Positions 43,320 through 55,021 of a stretch of 64,000 nucleotides of DNA are shown in pieces. Made by a program: the position numbers and the translations under genes. Origin of the DNA: Phyllobacterium endophyticum (GTDB taxonomy: Bacteria; Pseudomonadota; Alphaproteobacteria; Rhizobiales; Rhizobiaceae); NCBI RefSeq assembly GCF_003010935.1, contig NZ_PGGN01000001.1, forward strand, positions 868,001 to 932,000, read 5' to 3'. Under the pieces are notes generated by a model. That model did not search any database. It was not told where the DNA came from and saw only the letters and a program-made list of their open reading frames with translations. How positions within the stretch are numbered: the stretch's first letter is position 1; every line of letters starts with the position of its first letter.

Positions 43320-43752
43320 GGGCTTTTATATTCTTGATCTGCTCGGTCCAACCGCCCTCATTCATGCGCATTGCTTCCGGCATGCGATGCGGTGGGAGAC
43401 CATTGAAGCCGGATTCGACAACAGTCAATTTGGTGCCTTCACCAGCGGTCTCGAGCTTGAACTCGACCAGCGTCGGCGTCTCCTTCGAGTAGTCCACATC
43501 GGGTTCGACGGCGTAAGGATGCCACGTGAAAGCAAAGAGATGTGGCTCGTCCATCGCCGTTACGGTTGCCTCCCACTTCAGATGTTCATAGCCCGGATAG
43601 GCGATGCGGCCGGTGCTGACTTCTCCGGTTCTGAACGGGCCGTCCAACTTTACGCGAAACCATTCACCAAACTCGGTGTAATCCGTCAGCGCCCGCCAGA
43701 CGCGCTCTATGGGTGCGCTGAGTTCGATACTTTTTTCGATGCGATCAGACAT
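43309..43752 (-). CDS. SRPBCC (AHSA1-like) domain protein
   Basis: A 147-residue START-like ligand-binding protein: starts MSDRIEKSIELSAPIERVWRALTDYTEFGEWF and ends GGWTEQIKNIKAHVE. This family binds a hydrophobic ligand and often accompanies an ArsR regulator. AGGGAG precedes the ATG at 43752; the frame extends to 43863 but its start lies beyond the palindrome. It is first in the operon, unusual since ArsR often comes first. Confidence 0.87.
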   Translation of the reverse strand: MSDRIEKSIELSAPIERVWRALTDYTEFGEWFRVKLDGPFRTGEVSTGRIAYPGYEHLKWEATVTAMDEPHLFAFTWHPYAVEPDVDYSKETPTLVEFKLETAGEGTKLTVVESGFNGLPPHRMPEAMRMNEGGWTEQIKNIKAHVE

Positions 43753-43789
43753 AAGGCAACTCCCTGTTGCTCTTATAATGCCCGTCTCA

Positions 43790-43825
43790 GAATAAATATG
43801 CAACCATATGGTTGCATATTTATTC
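43790..43825. promoter_or_regulatory. 36-bp perfect palindrome, likely ArsR operator
   Basis: A perfect inverted repeat centred between 43807 and 43808 with CAACCATATGGTTG at its heart and AT-rich arms. It lies 38 bp before the SRPBCC start. On the minus strand TTGCAT in its right half and TTATAA near 43775 could form -35 and -10, so binding would block the promoter. Confidence 0.7.
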
Positions 43826-43859
43826 AATCTTGGGCAATTCGCCGGTGCCGCAAAGGCGC

Positions 43860-45494
<1,635 letters not shown>

Positions 45495-45701
45495 TCACTC
45501 CCTGGTTCGTGAGGGATTTTTGTTCCCCCTGGAAACACTTCGGAATCCGTCAGGACTCACTCTAGTGCACGCATGAATCCACAGGGATGATATCATGGAC
45601 GGCAGAGCATTCGTACTGGTGATAGGGGCTCACCACGGCCGGAGATGCACTATGATCACTCGGCCGACTGAGGCTGGACGAAAACTGCGAAAGGTCCCGC
45701 T

Positions 45702-46406
45702 TCAACCCGGCCGTTTGGGAATATCAAGACCGCGTTGCACTGCCGGTCGGGCAAGGCCACGTTCCAGCCATGCGGGAACGCGCTTCAGATCGTCGAACGC
45801 GACGAGGTCCCGGGCGCCATAGAAGCCGACGAGGTTGCGGACCCAGCCGAGCATCGAAATGTCGGCTATGCCATATTCGTCCATGATCCAGTCCCGCCCT
45901 TCGAGACGGGTTTCGAGCACGCCGAGCAGTCGCTGCGCCTCGTCCCTGTAGCGCTCGAGCGGGCGCTTGTCTTCATAGTCGCGTCCGGCGAACTTGTGGA
46001 AAAAACCGACCTGGCCAAACATCGGTCCTATCGCGGCCATCTGGAAGAATACCCACTGGATGGTCTCGTAGCGCCGGGCAGGTTCCTGTGACATCAGCCT
46101 GCCGGTTTTCTCGGCGAGATAAAGCAGGATGGCGCCAGATTCGAAAAGCCCCAGCGGCTTGCCGCCTGGTCCGTCCGGATCGATGATCGCGGGAATCTTG
46201 CCATTCGGGTTCAACGACAGAAATTCCGGTGTCCAGCTCTCATTTTTGCCGATGTCGACCGTATGGGGCTCATAAGGCAGCTCGAGCTCCTCCAGCGCAA
46301 TGGAGATTTTAACGCCATTGGGTGTCGGGAATGAATAGAGCTGCAGGCGGTCCGGATATTTTGCGGGCCAGCGACTGGCAATTGGAAACGCGGATAAGTC
46401 TGGCAT
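45702..46406 (-). CDS. glutathione S-transferase family protein (YghU/YfcG-like)
   Basis: A 234-residue protein of the nu-class GST type. The thioredoxin-like domain holds LYSFPTPNGVKISIALEEL with the Asn-Gly glutathione site, then NPNGKIPAIIDPDG and FESGAILLYLAE; the helical C-terminal domain follows. YghU/YfcG have disulfide-bond reductase activity with glutathione. I use the ATG at 46406; one at 46418 is possible, and the frame extends far upstream without support. Confidence 0.85.
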   Translation of the reverse strand: MPDLSAFPIASRWPAKYPDRLQLYSFPTPNGVKISIALEELELPYEPHTVDIGKNESWTPEFLSLNPNGKIPAIIDPDGPGGKPLGLFESGAILLYLAEKTGRLMSQEPARRYETIQWVFFQMAAIGPMFGQVGFFHKFAGRDYEDKRPLERYRDEAQRLLGVLETRLEGRDWIMDEYGIADISMLGWVRNLVGFYGARDLVAFDDLKRVPAWLERGLARPAVQRGLDIPKRPG

Positions 46407-46510
46407 ACGCAACACCATCGGGTGACTGGAAGTTAATCTCGGTGGGCCGCAGCGGGCCCGATTCTCCCCTGGAGGGTAGCACGGGGCAACCGGGTGTTCT
46501 ATCGCGCGAG

Positions 46511-46543
46511 AAAAAATTGGCCCGGTTCCGAACGCCGGGCCAA
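46511..46543 (-). terminator. rho-independent terminator after recF
   Basis: Perfect 9-bp stem (46517-46525 with 46535-46543) and 9-nt loop, followed on the minus strand by six T (46516-46511). It lies about 105 bp after the recF stop. Confidence 0.85.
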
Positions 46544-46649
46544 TCTGGTAGAAAAGCTCCGGCTTCGGGCGTGATACTGGCAAGTATCCACTTGAAATGT
46601 TGGCACCGCTGCTTCGCGTCAATCGCGTGTAAACAGGCGATATCCCCGC

Positions 46650-47813
46650 TCAGCGTTGCTCTACGTTGCCATGCGCCACCTCGAAGAACTGCGCACGGCC
46701 TTCGAGGCTCCCGAAGAGAGCCTTGTCGGTACCCGTCATGAAGGCCTGGCCGCCCAGTTCATCGATAATGTCGAATAATGCTGCCCTGCGGCCCTCATCG
46801 AGATGCGCGGCGATTTCGTCCAGAAGAAGGATCGGCGCCATGCCGGCAAGTTCGCCGGTGAGGCGGGCGTGTGAGAGAATGAGGCCGATTAGCAATGCCT
46901 TCTGCTCGCCGGTCGAACAGTGTTCGGCAGGCATGGCCTTCGGGCGATGGCGGACGAGCAGATCGGAGCGATGCGGCCCATCAAGCGTGCGCCCGGCGGC
47001 CCGATCGCGCGAACGGCCATCATGCAGGGCGCGCCGAAAGCCTTCCTCGACATCGGTCGCGGCTTCCATGCCAACGCGCTGTTCCATTTCCCCTTCAAGC
47101 AGGCAATCCGCTTTGGGGAAAGGCGTATCATCGGGCAGCCGTTCGATCATGCCGTTGATCAGGCGCATCAGCTCCGCCCGGGCTGCGGCGATTGCGATGC
47201 CAAGTTCGGCCATCGGTATTTCGATCGCATCGAGCCAAGAATCGTTGCCACGCTCTTCGGTAAGCAGGCGGTTACGGCTGCGCATTGCCTTTTCATATTC
47301 CAGAACCCGTTTGCCATGGGCCGGATCGATGGCAAGAACCATGCGGTCGAGGAAACGCCGCCGGTCAGCGGCCGGTCCTGTGAACAACCCATCCATGGCG
47401 GGCACCAGCCAGAGTATCCGCGAATAGTCGAGAAGCTCATCGGCCCCGCTTGCAGTCACTCCGTTGATGCGGACTCGGCGGGCATTATCTCCAGCTATGT
47501 TTCCGGCAAGGCCGGTGCCGATATCGACCGTACCCTCGGCCGTCTCGATGGCGGCGTGGATGGCAAAACCGTCGCTCGCATTGTTGCGTGTCACGTCAGT
47601 ATAGGTTGCGCGCCGCAGACCGCGGCCAGGCGAAAGGAATGATACCGCTTCGAGGAGATTGGTCTTGCCCGCGCCGTTCTCTCCGGTCAGCACCACGTGA
47701 GACGGCGCCAGCCGCAGCGACAGGCCTTCATAATTGCGGAAGTTGGCAAGCTTCAACCGGCTGATCGAAACGCGTGCCGGCTTGCCCGCGTCCGTATCTG
47801 GATCATCGGCCAT
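46650..47813 (-). CDS. recF: RecF, DNA replication/repair ATPase
   Basis: A 387-residue SMC/ABC-type ATPase that loads RecA at single-strand gaps. Walker A GENGAGKT (44-51), the ABC signature CSTGEQKALLIGLIL (near 305) and Walker B ILLLDEIAAHLD (near 330) are all visible. The ATG at 47813 gives MADDPDTDAG; a TTG at 47816 is adjacent. It is 20 bp after dnaN and probably co-transcribed, closed by the terminator at 46511-46543. Confidence 0.95.
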   Translation of the reverse strand: MADDPDTDAGKPARVSISRLKLANFRNYEGLSLRLAPSHVVLTGENGAGKTNLLEAVSFLSPGRGLRRATYTDVTRNNASDGFAIHAAIETAEGTVDIGTGLAGNIAGDNARRVRINGVTASGADELLDYSRILWLVPAMDGLFTGPAADRRRFLDRMVLAIDPAHGKRVLEYEKAMRSRNRLLTEERGNDSWLDAIEIPMAELGIAIAAARAELMRLINGMIERLPDDTPFPKADCLLEGEMEQRVGMEAATDVEEGFRRALHDGRSRDRAAGRTLDGPHRSDLLVRHRPKAMPAEHCSTGEQKALLIGLILSHARLTGELAGMAPILLLDEIAAHLDEGRRAALFDIIDELGGQAFMTGTDKALFGSLEGRAQFFEVAHGNVEQR

Positions 47814-47833
47814 CAAATCTATGCTTCGCGGTA

Positions 47834-48952
47834 CTATACCCGCATTGGCATGAGCACATAAAGCGCATTTTCATCGCCCGTATCACGCACCAGCGTTGGC
47901 GAGCCTGCATCGGCCAGCATGAAGATCGCTTCCGACCCCGTCAGCTGCCCCGTGATGTCGAGCAGGTATTTGGCATTGAAACCAATTTCGATCGGATCCG
48001 AGTCGTAATCGGCGGCAAGCTCGTCGGTGGCGCTGCCTGAATCGGGATTGTTGACGGTGAGCGTCAACTGGCCATCGGCGATCGTAAGCTTGACGGCGCG
48101 GCCGCGCTCGCTGGAGATCGTCGAGACGCGGTCGACGGCGGAAGCAAAGCTTTGCCGGTCGATCGTCAGCTTCTTGTCATTGCCCGACGGGATAACCCGC
48201 TGGTAGTCGGGGAAAGTCCCATCGATCAGCTTTGAGGTCAAAACAACCGAACCAATGGTGAAGCGGATCTTGGTCTCCGACAGTTCGACGGTCACTGCAA
48301 TGTCGGGATCATCGACCAGTTTTTGCAATTCGGCGACGGTTTTGCGCGGAATGATGATGCCGGGCATGCCCTCTACGCCAGAGGGCGCGTCAAGCTCGGC
48401 ACGGGCAAGCCGGTGACCGTCAGTCGCGACCGCCCGCAGCTTCAGCGCGCCATCGCTCTCTATCGCATGCAAATAGATGCCATTGAGGTAATAGCGCGTT
48501 TCTTCGGTGGAAATCGCAAACTGCGTGCGGTCGATCAGGCCCTTCAGCGCGGTCGACGGCATGCGGAACGTATGGGTGAACGTGCCAGCGGTCAGCTCGG
48601 GAAAGTCCGATTGCGGTAGGCACTGCAGGCGGAAACTCGACCTGCCCGATGTAACCGCCATCGAATTGCCGTCCGCGTTGGTTGCAAGCAACACTTCCGC
48701 GCCATCGGGCAATTTGCGCACGATATCGTAAAGCAGATGCGCTGGAACCGTCGTGGCGCCAGCCTGGTTGACCTGGGCGGCGGTTGCTTCCGTAACTTCA
48801 AGGTCGAGATCGGTCGCCTTCAGCGCAAGGCTGGCGCCATCGGCGTTCAGCAGAACATTCGACAGGATCGGAATGGTATTGCGCCGTTCAACCACACGAT
48901 GCACATGGTTGAGCGACTTGAGAAGATTGGAACGTTCAAGAGTTACACGCAT
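47834..48952 (-). CDS. dnaN: DnaN, DNA polymerase III sliding clamp
   Basis: A 372-residue beta clamp made of three similar domains, starting MRVTLERSNLLKSLNHVHRVVERRNTIPILSN and ending YVLMPMRV, the usual C-terminal pocket. It tethers polymerase III to DNA. Gene order dnaA-dnaN-recF is ancestral. A 174-bp gap separates it from dnaA, so it may have its own promoter. Confidence 0.97.
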   Translation of the reverse strand: MRVTLERSNLLKSLNHVHRVVERRNTIPILSNVLLNADGASLALKATDLDLEVTEATAAQVNQAGATTVPAHLLYDIVRKLPDGAEVLLATNADGNSMAVTSGRSSFRLQCLPQSDFPELTAGTFTHTFRMPSTALKGLIDRTQFAISTEETRYYLNGIYLHAIESDGALKLRAVATDGHRLARAELDAPSGVEGMPGIIIPRKTVAELQKLVDDPDIAVTVELSETKIRFTIGSVVLTSKLIDGTFPDYQRVIPSGNDKKLTIDRQSFASAVDRVSTISSERGRAVKLTIADGQLTLTVNNPDSGSATDELAADYDSDPIEIGFNAKYLLDITGQLTGSEAIFMLADAGSPTLVRDTGDENALYVLMPMRV

Positions 48953-49126
48953 GATAAACCGGTCTCGCTGACTTCAATTCCAGCCAAAGCACCGCGGGTT
49001 TGCCGCACTTTTCTGGCGAGGGAAACGCAATTTTCCCAGGTCAAGCAAATTGGCAGATATTTACCGCAAAAAGCAAGTCTGCGGCTGGCAACACCGTGCC
49101 ATACCGCTGGCTTTCTGTTGATAAAC

Positions 49127-50665
49127 CTATTGTGCCTGATCGTTGATCAAACGCTTGAGCAGTTCCAGCTCCTGCGACAGTTTCTGGTCCTTGCCAACGA
49201 TGTCCTCGATCTTGCGGACAGCATGGAGGACTGTCGTGTGATCGCGGCCACCGAAGCGACGGCCGATTTCCGGCAGTGAACGCGGTGTCAGCGTCTTTGC
49301 AAGATACATGGCGATCTGGCGCGGTTTGACGATTGTGCGCGTGCGGCGGTTGGATAGAAGGTCCTGCTTGGAAACGTTGTAATGCCTCGCGACGATACGC
49401 TGAATCTCCTCGATGCGAATGCGCTTGGCTTCTCCGCCGCGCATCAAGTGGCTCAGCAGCTCATCGACCCGGTCTACGGAGAGATTGGGCTCGAAGGTCT
49501 GGCGGAACAGGAGCTGATTGAACGCGCCTTCAAGTTCGCGGCCGCTGCCGGTGACGGATTGTGCCACGTGATCGAGAATTTCCGGGGAAATGTCGAGCGA
49601 ATGATCCTCCTGCTGGGCCGCAGCCAAACGGCGCTTCAGGATTTCGAGGCGCATCGCATAATCCGGCGAGATCATTTCCAGCGCAACACCACCCTGCAGC
49701 CGCGAACGAACGCGCGGGTCCAGCGATTCAAGTTCCGACGGCGGCCGGTCGGCAGCAACGACGACCTGTTTGGCACTGTCAAGCAAGGTGTTGATGAGAT
49801 GGCAGAACTCGTGCTGGATCGACTTGCCCTGCAGGAATTGCATGTCGTCGATGATCAGCAGATCGATGTCGCGCAGCTGCTCCTTGAACGAAAGCGCGTT
49901 GTTGTCGCGAATTGCCGTTGCAAAGCGCCACATGAAATATTCGGCGGTGAGATAGACGACGCGAGCCCGTTCCGGCCGCTTGAGTGCCTCGGCGGCAATC
50001 GCCTGCAGTAAATGTGTCTTGCCCAGACCAACGGACGCGTGAATGAACAGCGGATTGAAGCGCACGGCGCTCGCGCCTGCGTCAGCAATGGTGCGTGCGG
50101 CGGCAAGGGCGACGCGATTGGGCGAGCCATCGACAAAGGTATCGAATGTGTAGCGCGGATCGAGCGGCGAGCCGAAGACGGAGTTCTGGGAACGATCGGC
50201 GAAATGCGCCGGCGCCTTCTTGTCAAGCGTGGTGTTTCCGACTGGAAAAACCGGCTTTTCGCGTGTGAGCGGACCCCGATCAGCGCGAACGGCGATTTCC
50301 GTATCGCAAGCCGGCCTGGCGGCGCGGCTGGCGCTGCGGAAAACGATTTCTACCTTCAGCGTCTGCTCGTCTTCTTCACGCCACAGGGCCGTAATCATGT
50401 CGCTATAGTGATTGTTGATCCACGAACGCAAAAACGCCGTGGGTACCGATAGGCGAACGATGCTCTTGGAAGTTTCGTCGAGCTTCAGCCGCCCGAACCA
50501 GCTCGAATAGACCTCGCTTCCAAGCTTGGCTTTCAATTTGAGTTTGACGCGCTCGAAAATCAATTCGCCCTGACTGGCCGCAGTATCCACATTTTCCCCT
50601 TCCATATGGAGCGCGATCATCGCTGTTTTCGAGCCGTCCTCCATAATCCCGCTGGTCATTGTCAT
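49127..50665 (-). CDS. dnaA: DnaA, replication initiator
   Basis: A 512-residue AAA+ protein. The N-terminal domain I holds [23 protein letters not shown]; the AAA+ domain holds Walker [10 protein letters not shown] (about 212-220) and [11 protein letters not shown]; domain IV holds [16 protein letters not shown], the DnaA-box binding signature (about 475-490). GAGGCG precedes the ATG at 50665. The origin in this order is usually not at dnaA and I saw no DnaA-box cluster here. Confidence 0.97.
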   Translation of the reverse strand: MTMTSGIMEDGSKTAMIALHMEGENVDTAASQGELIFERVKLKLKAKLGSEVYSSWFGRLKLDETSKSIVRLSVPTAFLRSWINNHYSDMITALWREEDEQTLKVEIVFRSASRAARPACDTEIAVRADRGPLTREKPVFPVGNTTLDKKAPAHFADRSQNSVFGSPLDPRYTFDTFVDGSPNRVALAAARTIADAGASAVRFNPLFIHASVGLGKTHLLQAIAAEALKRPERARVVYLTAEYFMWRFATAIRDNNALSFKEQLRDIDLLIIDDMQFLQGKSIQHEFCHLINTLLDSAKQVVVAADRPPSELESLDPRVRSRLQGGVALEMISPDYAMRLEILKRRLAAAQQEDHSLDISPEILDHVAQSVTGSGRELEGAFNQLLFRQTFEPNLSVDRVDELLSHLMRGGEAKRIRIEEIQRIVARHYNVSKQDLLSNRRTRTIVKPRQIAMYLAKTLTPRSLPEIGRRFGGRDHTTVLHAVRKIEDIVGKDQKLSQELELLKRLINDQAQ

Positions 50666-51460
50666 CGCCTCATCCTGATATTGTCGATCGGGTCACATGT
50701 GCCCGTGTTTCTTTCACGCCGGCCCGGTGCGAGCCATGCAAGTTGAATCGTGCGCCGACCCCCTGTGGTCAGCCAAATGGTCGAAGCTAGTGGGTAGAAG
50801 GTGTGACGACGCGGTGCCGGACTGAATTTATTTGGCCCAGAATACTTATGACTACCACGTTCGCATCCCTCTCAAGTTTCGGCGCAGTAAGACTCACGCC
50901 CGGCTCGCGCCAGCGTCGTCTACTCACTCATTTTTTGAAACAACTCAAATCGCAAGGACTTGAGTACTGACAAAATCTACTCGTCACGCAAACTATGAAA
51001 TCTGCGCCCGACCCTACATTTACTAAGCCTGTTAAATGGGTTTTGCCCCACCCCTTCGATGTCTGGACCTTACAAAAACCTTTGTAGGAAGAGCAAGTGC
51101 GCACCAAGGGTTTTTTGATGAATTAAAGGTTAACGATTTTGCATTTTTTTTAACTGTCTTCGACCCAGCGGGGAAAAATCGTTCGGATTCAAAGCCTTTT
51201 TTGGGCTCCCCATTTTGTTGCAGTGCGGACTCATGCGCCTGAAAAAAAATATTAAATTATCGCTTGACAGAGGCTGAGGCCGGAGATTCTCCCCGTGTGG
51301 TTTGCACTGTAACCGCTTCCTTCCGTAACCCATTGAAAATACTCAAAAAAGCATGGTTGACGCTTTTTGTCCTAGCTTGTTTGTGACTGCCTCATGTCAT
51401 GGTTTTGATAAGGCACGATCTTTTCCTCGGGAAACGAATTTATTCCCAAAAAAGCGCACA
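50666..51460. other. dnaA upstream region
   Basis: About 800 bp, AT-rich between 51110 and 51270, with no supported gene. It should hold the dnaA promoter and its control sites. It contains a few GANTC sites (near 50886, 51186, 51228 and 51288), about the number expected by chance. A sequence resembling the EPS palindrome (TTGCACTGTAACC) occurs at 51303-51315. Confidence 0.5.
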
Positions 51461-51495
51461 AACAAAAAACCCGGCTAAAGAAGTAGCCGGGTTTT
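51461..51495 (-). terminator. rho-independent terminator after rpsT
   Basis: An 11-bp stem (51466-51476 with 51485-51495), 8-nt loop, followed on the minus strand by a T-rich tract (TTTTTTGTT). It begins 25 bp after the rpsT stop. Confidence 0.88.
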
Positions 51496-51519
51496 CATAT
51501 ATAAAAATGGAGTGTCGGA

Positions 51520-51786
51520 TCAGGCTGTCATGCTCTTCAGGCGGGCCGACAAACGGGACACTTTACGCGAGGCGGTGTTCTTGTGAAAAACGCCCTTCGA
51601 TGCAGCGCGCATCACTTCCGGTTCGACCGCCTTGAAGGCGAGGGAAGCGGCTGCCTGATCGCCACTTGCCACGGCATCTTCAAACTTGCGAAGGAAGGTG
51701 CGCACGCGCGAACGGCGGGACTTGTTGACTTCGGTGCGGGCTTCGATCTTGCGCGCCGCTTTCTTGGCCGAAGGAGTGTTGGCCAT
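51520..51786 (-). CDS. rpsT: ribosomal protein S20
   Basis: An 88-residue basic helical protein that binds 16S rRNA, starting [20 protein letters not shown] and ending [12 protein letters not shown]. Length matches the family. Single-gene unit with a strong terminator; placed between dnaA and the enoyl-CoA hydratase gene, as is standard in this order. Confidence 0.97.
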   Translation of the reverse strand: MANTPSAKKAARKIEARTEVNKSRRSRVRTFLRKFEDAVASGDQAAASLAFKAVEPEVMRAASKGVFHKNTASRKVSRLSARLKSMTA

Positions 51787-52017
51787 GGTGCCTCTCTTTT
51801 CTGTCAGCTAGTCGGCAGCATGGAAGCGGCCGTCACAAAATAATAGGGCGGCCAAGGGGCCACCGAACGTTGTCGGGCTTATAGATGACGTTTGCTTTTG
51901 CGTCAACTTGGAATCTGCGCTGAAAACCATGTTATCGCAAGACATGCACTGATGTGGTCCCGCCATATCGCCTGCCTTCCGTATAGACGTGAGAGGAGCG
52001 AGAAGGAACGGGTCATC

Positions 52018-52791
52018 TCACCGGTTCTTGAAGTTCGGCGCACGCTTTTCGGCAAAAGCGCTCATACCCTCGTGCTGATCGTCAAGAGCAAACATGGAAT
52101 GAAAGACGCGGCGCTCGAACCGCAGCCCCTCGGCAAGCGTCGTTTCATAAGCGCGGTTGACGGTCTCCTTGGTCATCATGACGACAGGCAGCGAGAAGGA
52201 TGCGATTTTGCCGGCAGCCCTCATGGCTTCCCCGATCAGATCACCGGCGGGAACGACACGCGAGACCAGGCCGCTCCGTTCCGCCTCCGCAGCGTCCATC
52301 ATTCGACCGGTCAGGCACATATCCATCGATTTCGACTTGCCCACAAAGCGCGTCAGCCGCTGCGAACCGCCCATCCCTGGCATGACGCCAAGCGTGATCT
52401 CCGGCTGACCGAATTTCGCCGTATCGGCGGCAATGATGAAATCGCACATCATGGCGAGTTCGCAGCCACCCCCGAGCGCATAGCCGGCCACGGCCGCTAT
52501 CAGCGGCTTCCGGATGCGTGTCACCCGTTCCCACTCGCTGAAATAATCTCCGAGATAGGCGTCGGCAAAATGGAGGCTCAACATCTCCTTTATATCAGCA
52601 CCCGCTGCAAAAGCCTTTTCCGACCCGGTAAGAACGATCGCTCCAATGTTGTCGTCCTTGTCGAAAGCCTCCAGCGCCTCGGTAAGCTCGGCCAGCAAGG
52701 CTGAATTGAGCGCATTGAGTGCCTGAGGGCGATTGAGTTGAATAAAACCGACCTTCTCGCGTGTCTCGACGATGATATTTTCGTACGGCAT
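52018..52791 (-). CDS. enoyl-CoA hydratase
   Basis: A 257-residue crotonase-family enzyme. It shows the oxyanion-hole segments [11 protein letters not shown] and [14 protein letters not shown] (about 65 and 105) and the two catalytic glutamates (in [10 protein letters not shown] and in FGQPEITLG). It hydrates 2-enoyl-CoA in beta-oxidation. GGAGGAG precedes the ATG at 52791 ([15 protein letters not shown]); the frame extends further upstream into mutM but has no site. It follows mutM by 16 bp. Confidence 0.93.
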   Translation of the reverse strand: MPYENIIVETREKVGFIQLNRPQALNALNSALLAELTEALEAFDKDDNIGAIVLTGSEKAFAAGADIKEMLSLHFADAYLGDYFSEWERVTRIRKPLIAAVAGYALGGGCELAMMCDFIIAADTAKFGQPEITLGVMPGMGGSQRLTRFVGKSKSMDMCLTGRMMDAAEAERSGLVSRVVPAGDLIGEAMRAAGKIASFSLPVVMMTKETVNRAYETTLAEGLRFERRVFHSMFALDDQHEGMSAFAEKRAPNFKNR

Positions 52792-52807
52792 TCGAAATCT
52801 CCTCCAA

Positions 52808-53698
52808 TCAATGCTGGCAGACAGGGCAATAAAATGTCGAGCGCCCGCTTTGAACAATACGCGACACCGTGCCATGGCAACCCGCGCGCGGGCAAGGTTT
52901 GCCTTCACGGTCATAGACGGAAAACGAGTGCTGAAAATAACCGAGCGCGCCATCGGCCTGCCTGTAGTCCTTCAGGCTCGATCCACCAGCTTTGATCGCA
53001 TCGCCGATAACGGAGCGGATTGCCAGAGCGAGTCGCTTCGACATGTCCGTTGCCGTACCATTTTCGCCGGAAATACTACCCGCCATGCGCGAGGGCAAGA
53101 GTTCAGCTCGCCAAAGCGCTTCGCATACATAGATATTGCCAAGCCCGGCTATCAGTTTCTGGTCGAGCAGCGCTGCCTTCAGCGGAGCGGCCTTACTGGC
53201 GAAGAGCCTTGCCAGCAAAGCGCCATCGAGACGATTGCCGGTCGGGTCTGTCCCGAGATCCTTGATCAGTGGATGCGTATTGAGCTCTCCGGGTTCCGCA
53301 AGCAACATGAAGCCGAAGCGTCTCGGATCATTATAGACGATGCGTCGCTTGCCACTTCCCGTGCCGAGATGCAGCACGACATGATCGTGAACCGAACTCT
53401 TGGAGCGATCGTGATGAAAAAGGCCCGGCGTTTCACCGCCATCTTCGTGTTCGATGCGATAGGAGCCGGACATGCCAAGATGGCTTATGAGGCTGAGCCC
53501 GTTATCGAGATGAGCAATGAGATATTTGGCGCGGCGTTCGAGCGCGCCTATGTGGCGGCCCGTCAGCCTTTCAGCAAAACGCTCGGGGAATGGGAAACGC
53601 AGATCAGCACGTTTCTGGTCTACGGCGACAATCGTCGCCCCCTCCATGACCGGCTGCAGGCCCCGCTTGACTGTTTCAACCTCGGGTAACTCAGGCAT
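52808..53698 (-). CDS. mutM: formamidopyrimidine-DNA glycosylase
   Basis: A 296-residue bifunctional glycosylase/AP lyase that removes 8-oxoguanine. The N-terminal [12 protein letters not shown] supplies Pro2 (nucleophile) and Glu3; [16 protein letters not shown] carries the conserved Lys; a zinc finger closes the protein (two Cys in CPRAGC and two in YCPVCQH). Its start overlaps the deoB stop by 8 bp; an enoyl-CoA hydratase gene follows. Also called fpg. Confidence 0.95.
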   Translation of the reverse strand: MPELPEVETVKRGLQPVMEGATIVAVDQKRADLRFPFPERFAERLTGRHIGALERRAKYLIAHLDNGLSLISHLGMSGSYRIEHEDGGETPGLFHHDRSKSSVHDHVVLHLGTGSGKRRIVYNDPRRFGFMLLAEPGELNTHPLIKDLGTDPTGNRLDGALLARLFASKAAPLKAALLDQKLIAGLGNIYVCEALWRAELLPSRMAGSISGENGTATDMSKRLALAIRSVIGDAIKAGGSSLKDYRQADGALGYFQHSFSVYDREGKPCPRAGCHGTVSRIVQSGRSTFYCPVCQH

Positions 53699-54935
53699 CT
53701 GGTGACGGAGCCCCCGTTCCCTTCAGGAAGCTCTTGCCGTGCAAGCCAGGCTCAATGCCGAGGTGGGTGGCGATTGTCTCGCCGATATCGGCAAAGGTCG
53801 GGCGAATACCGAACGACGCGTGGGGAAGCCCTGGGCCGTAGCAGAGGACGGGAACGCGCTCGCGCGTGTGGTCCGTACCCTTGTATGTCGGGTCACAACC
53901 ATGATCGGCGGTGAGGATCATCAGGTCTTCGGGCACTAATCTCGCCATCAATTCCGGGAGCCGCCGGTCGAAGGCTTCCAGCGCTGCCGCATAGCCGGGC
54001 ACATCGCGGCGATGGCCGTAGAGCATGTCGAAATCGACAAAGTTGGTAAAGACGAGATCACCGTCCCGCGCCTCGTCCATTGCAATCAATGTCTCATCCA
54101 GAAGCGCCATATTGCCATTGGCCTTGCGAACCTGACCAACGCCCTTGTGGGCATAGATATCTCCGATCTTGCCGATGGCAATGACTGTGCGGCCAGCCGC
54201 CGTCAACCGGTCGAGCAAGGTCGGCTCCGGCGGCGGCACGGAATAATCGCGGCGGTTGCCGGTACGCCGGAACGTTTCGCGCGTCTCGCCGACAAAGGGT
54301 CGTGCGATCACTCGGCCGATATTAAGCGGATCGACGAGTTTGCGAACAATTGCACAGAGCTCGTAAAGCCGCTCCAGACCGAAATGATCCTCGTGCGCGG
54401 CAATCTGGATGACGGAATCGGTGGACGTGTAGAAGATGGGCTTGCCGGTGCGGATGTGCTCTTCGCCGTACTCGTCGATGATATCGGTGCCGGAGGCATG
54501 TTTGTTACCGATCCCGCCGGGAATGGACGCAAGGCGCATGGCGTCCGCGATGAGGTGGTCGGGGAAGGCAGGTATCTGCTGGGGGAAATAGCCCCAATTG
54601 AAGGTAACCGGCACTCCGGCGATCTCCCAATGGCCGGATGGCGTGTCCTTGCCGTTGGAGACTTCTTCCGCTGCGCCCCAAAGTGCCGAGGGAACGGCAA
54701 TTCCCGGGGGAAGGGCGAATCCCGACGCAAGATTTGCCGCGTGGAGAAGGCCGAGCGCCTGCAGGTTCGGCAGTCCAAGCGGACCGGACCGCAGCCCTGT
54801 TCGATCGCCGCGTCCGGCCGCGCAAGCCTCGTAGATGTGGCCAAATGTGTTCGAACCTTCGTCTCCGAATGCCTTTGCGTCCGGTGCACCGCCGATGCCG
54901 AAGGAGTCGAGTACGAAAAGGAAAGCGCGAGACAT
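53691..54935 (-). CDS. deoB: phosphopentomutase
   Basis: A 414-residue alkaline-phosphatase-fold enzyme interconverting (deoxy)ribose 1- and 5-phosphates. Metal sites are visible in [17 protein letters not shown] at the N-terminus and in [22 protein letters not shown] near 350. It overlaps mutM by 8 bp at its stop, so the two are probably co-translated. No other nucleoside-salvage gene is nearby. Confidence 0.95.
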   Translation of the reverse strand: MSRAFLFVLDSFGIGGAPDAKAFGDEGSNTFGHIYEACAAGRGDRTGLRSGPLGLPNLQALGLLHAANLASGFALPPGIAVPSALWGAAEEVSNGKDTPSGHWEIAGVPVTFNWGYFPQQIPAFPDHLIADAMRLASIPGGIGNKHASGTDIIDEYGEEHIRTGKPIFYTSTDSVIQIAAHEDHFGLERLYELCAIVRKLVDPLNIGRVIARPFVGETRETFRRTGNRRDYSVPPPEPTLLDRLTAAGRTVIAIGKIGDIYAHKGVGQVRKANGNMALLDETLIAMDEARDGDLVFTNFVDFDMLYGHRRDVPGYAAALEAFDRRLPELMARLVPEDLMILTADHGCDPTYKGTDHTRERVPVLCYGPGLPHASFGIRPTFADIGETIATHLGIEPGLHGKSFLKGTGAPSPDA

Positions 54936-55021
54936 GCCTCACTCCAATGGGATCAAGAACCCACAGATAGGTCAAACCTTGCGCAATGACAAATCCAGGT
55001 TCGAAGTGACGGAAAATACGC

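Noticed and set aside
50666-51460. Chromosomal origin at dnaA
   Set aside because: No cluster of TTATCCACA-type boxes; in this order the origin usually lies elsewhere.
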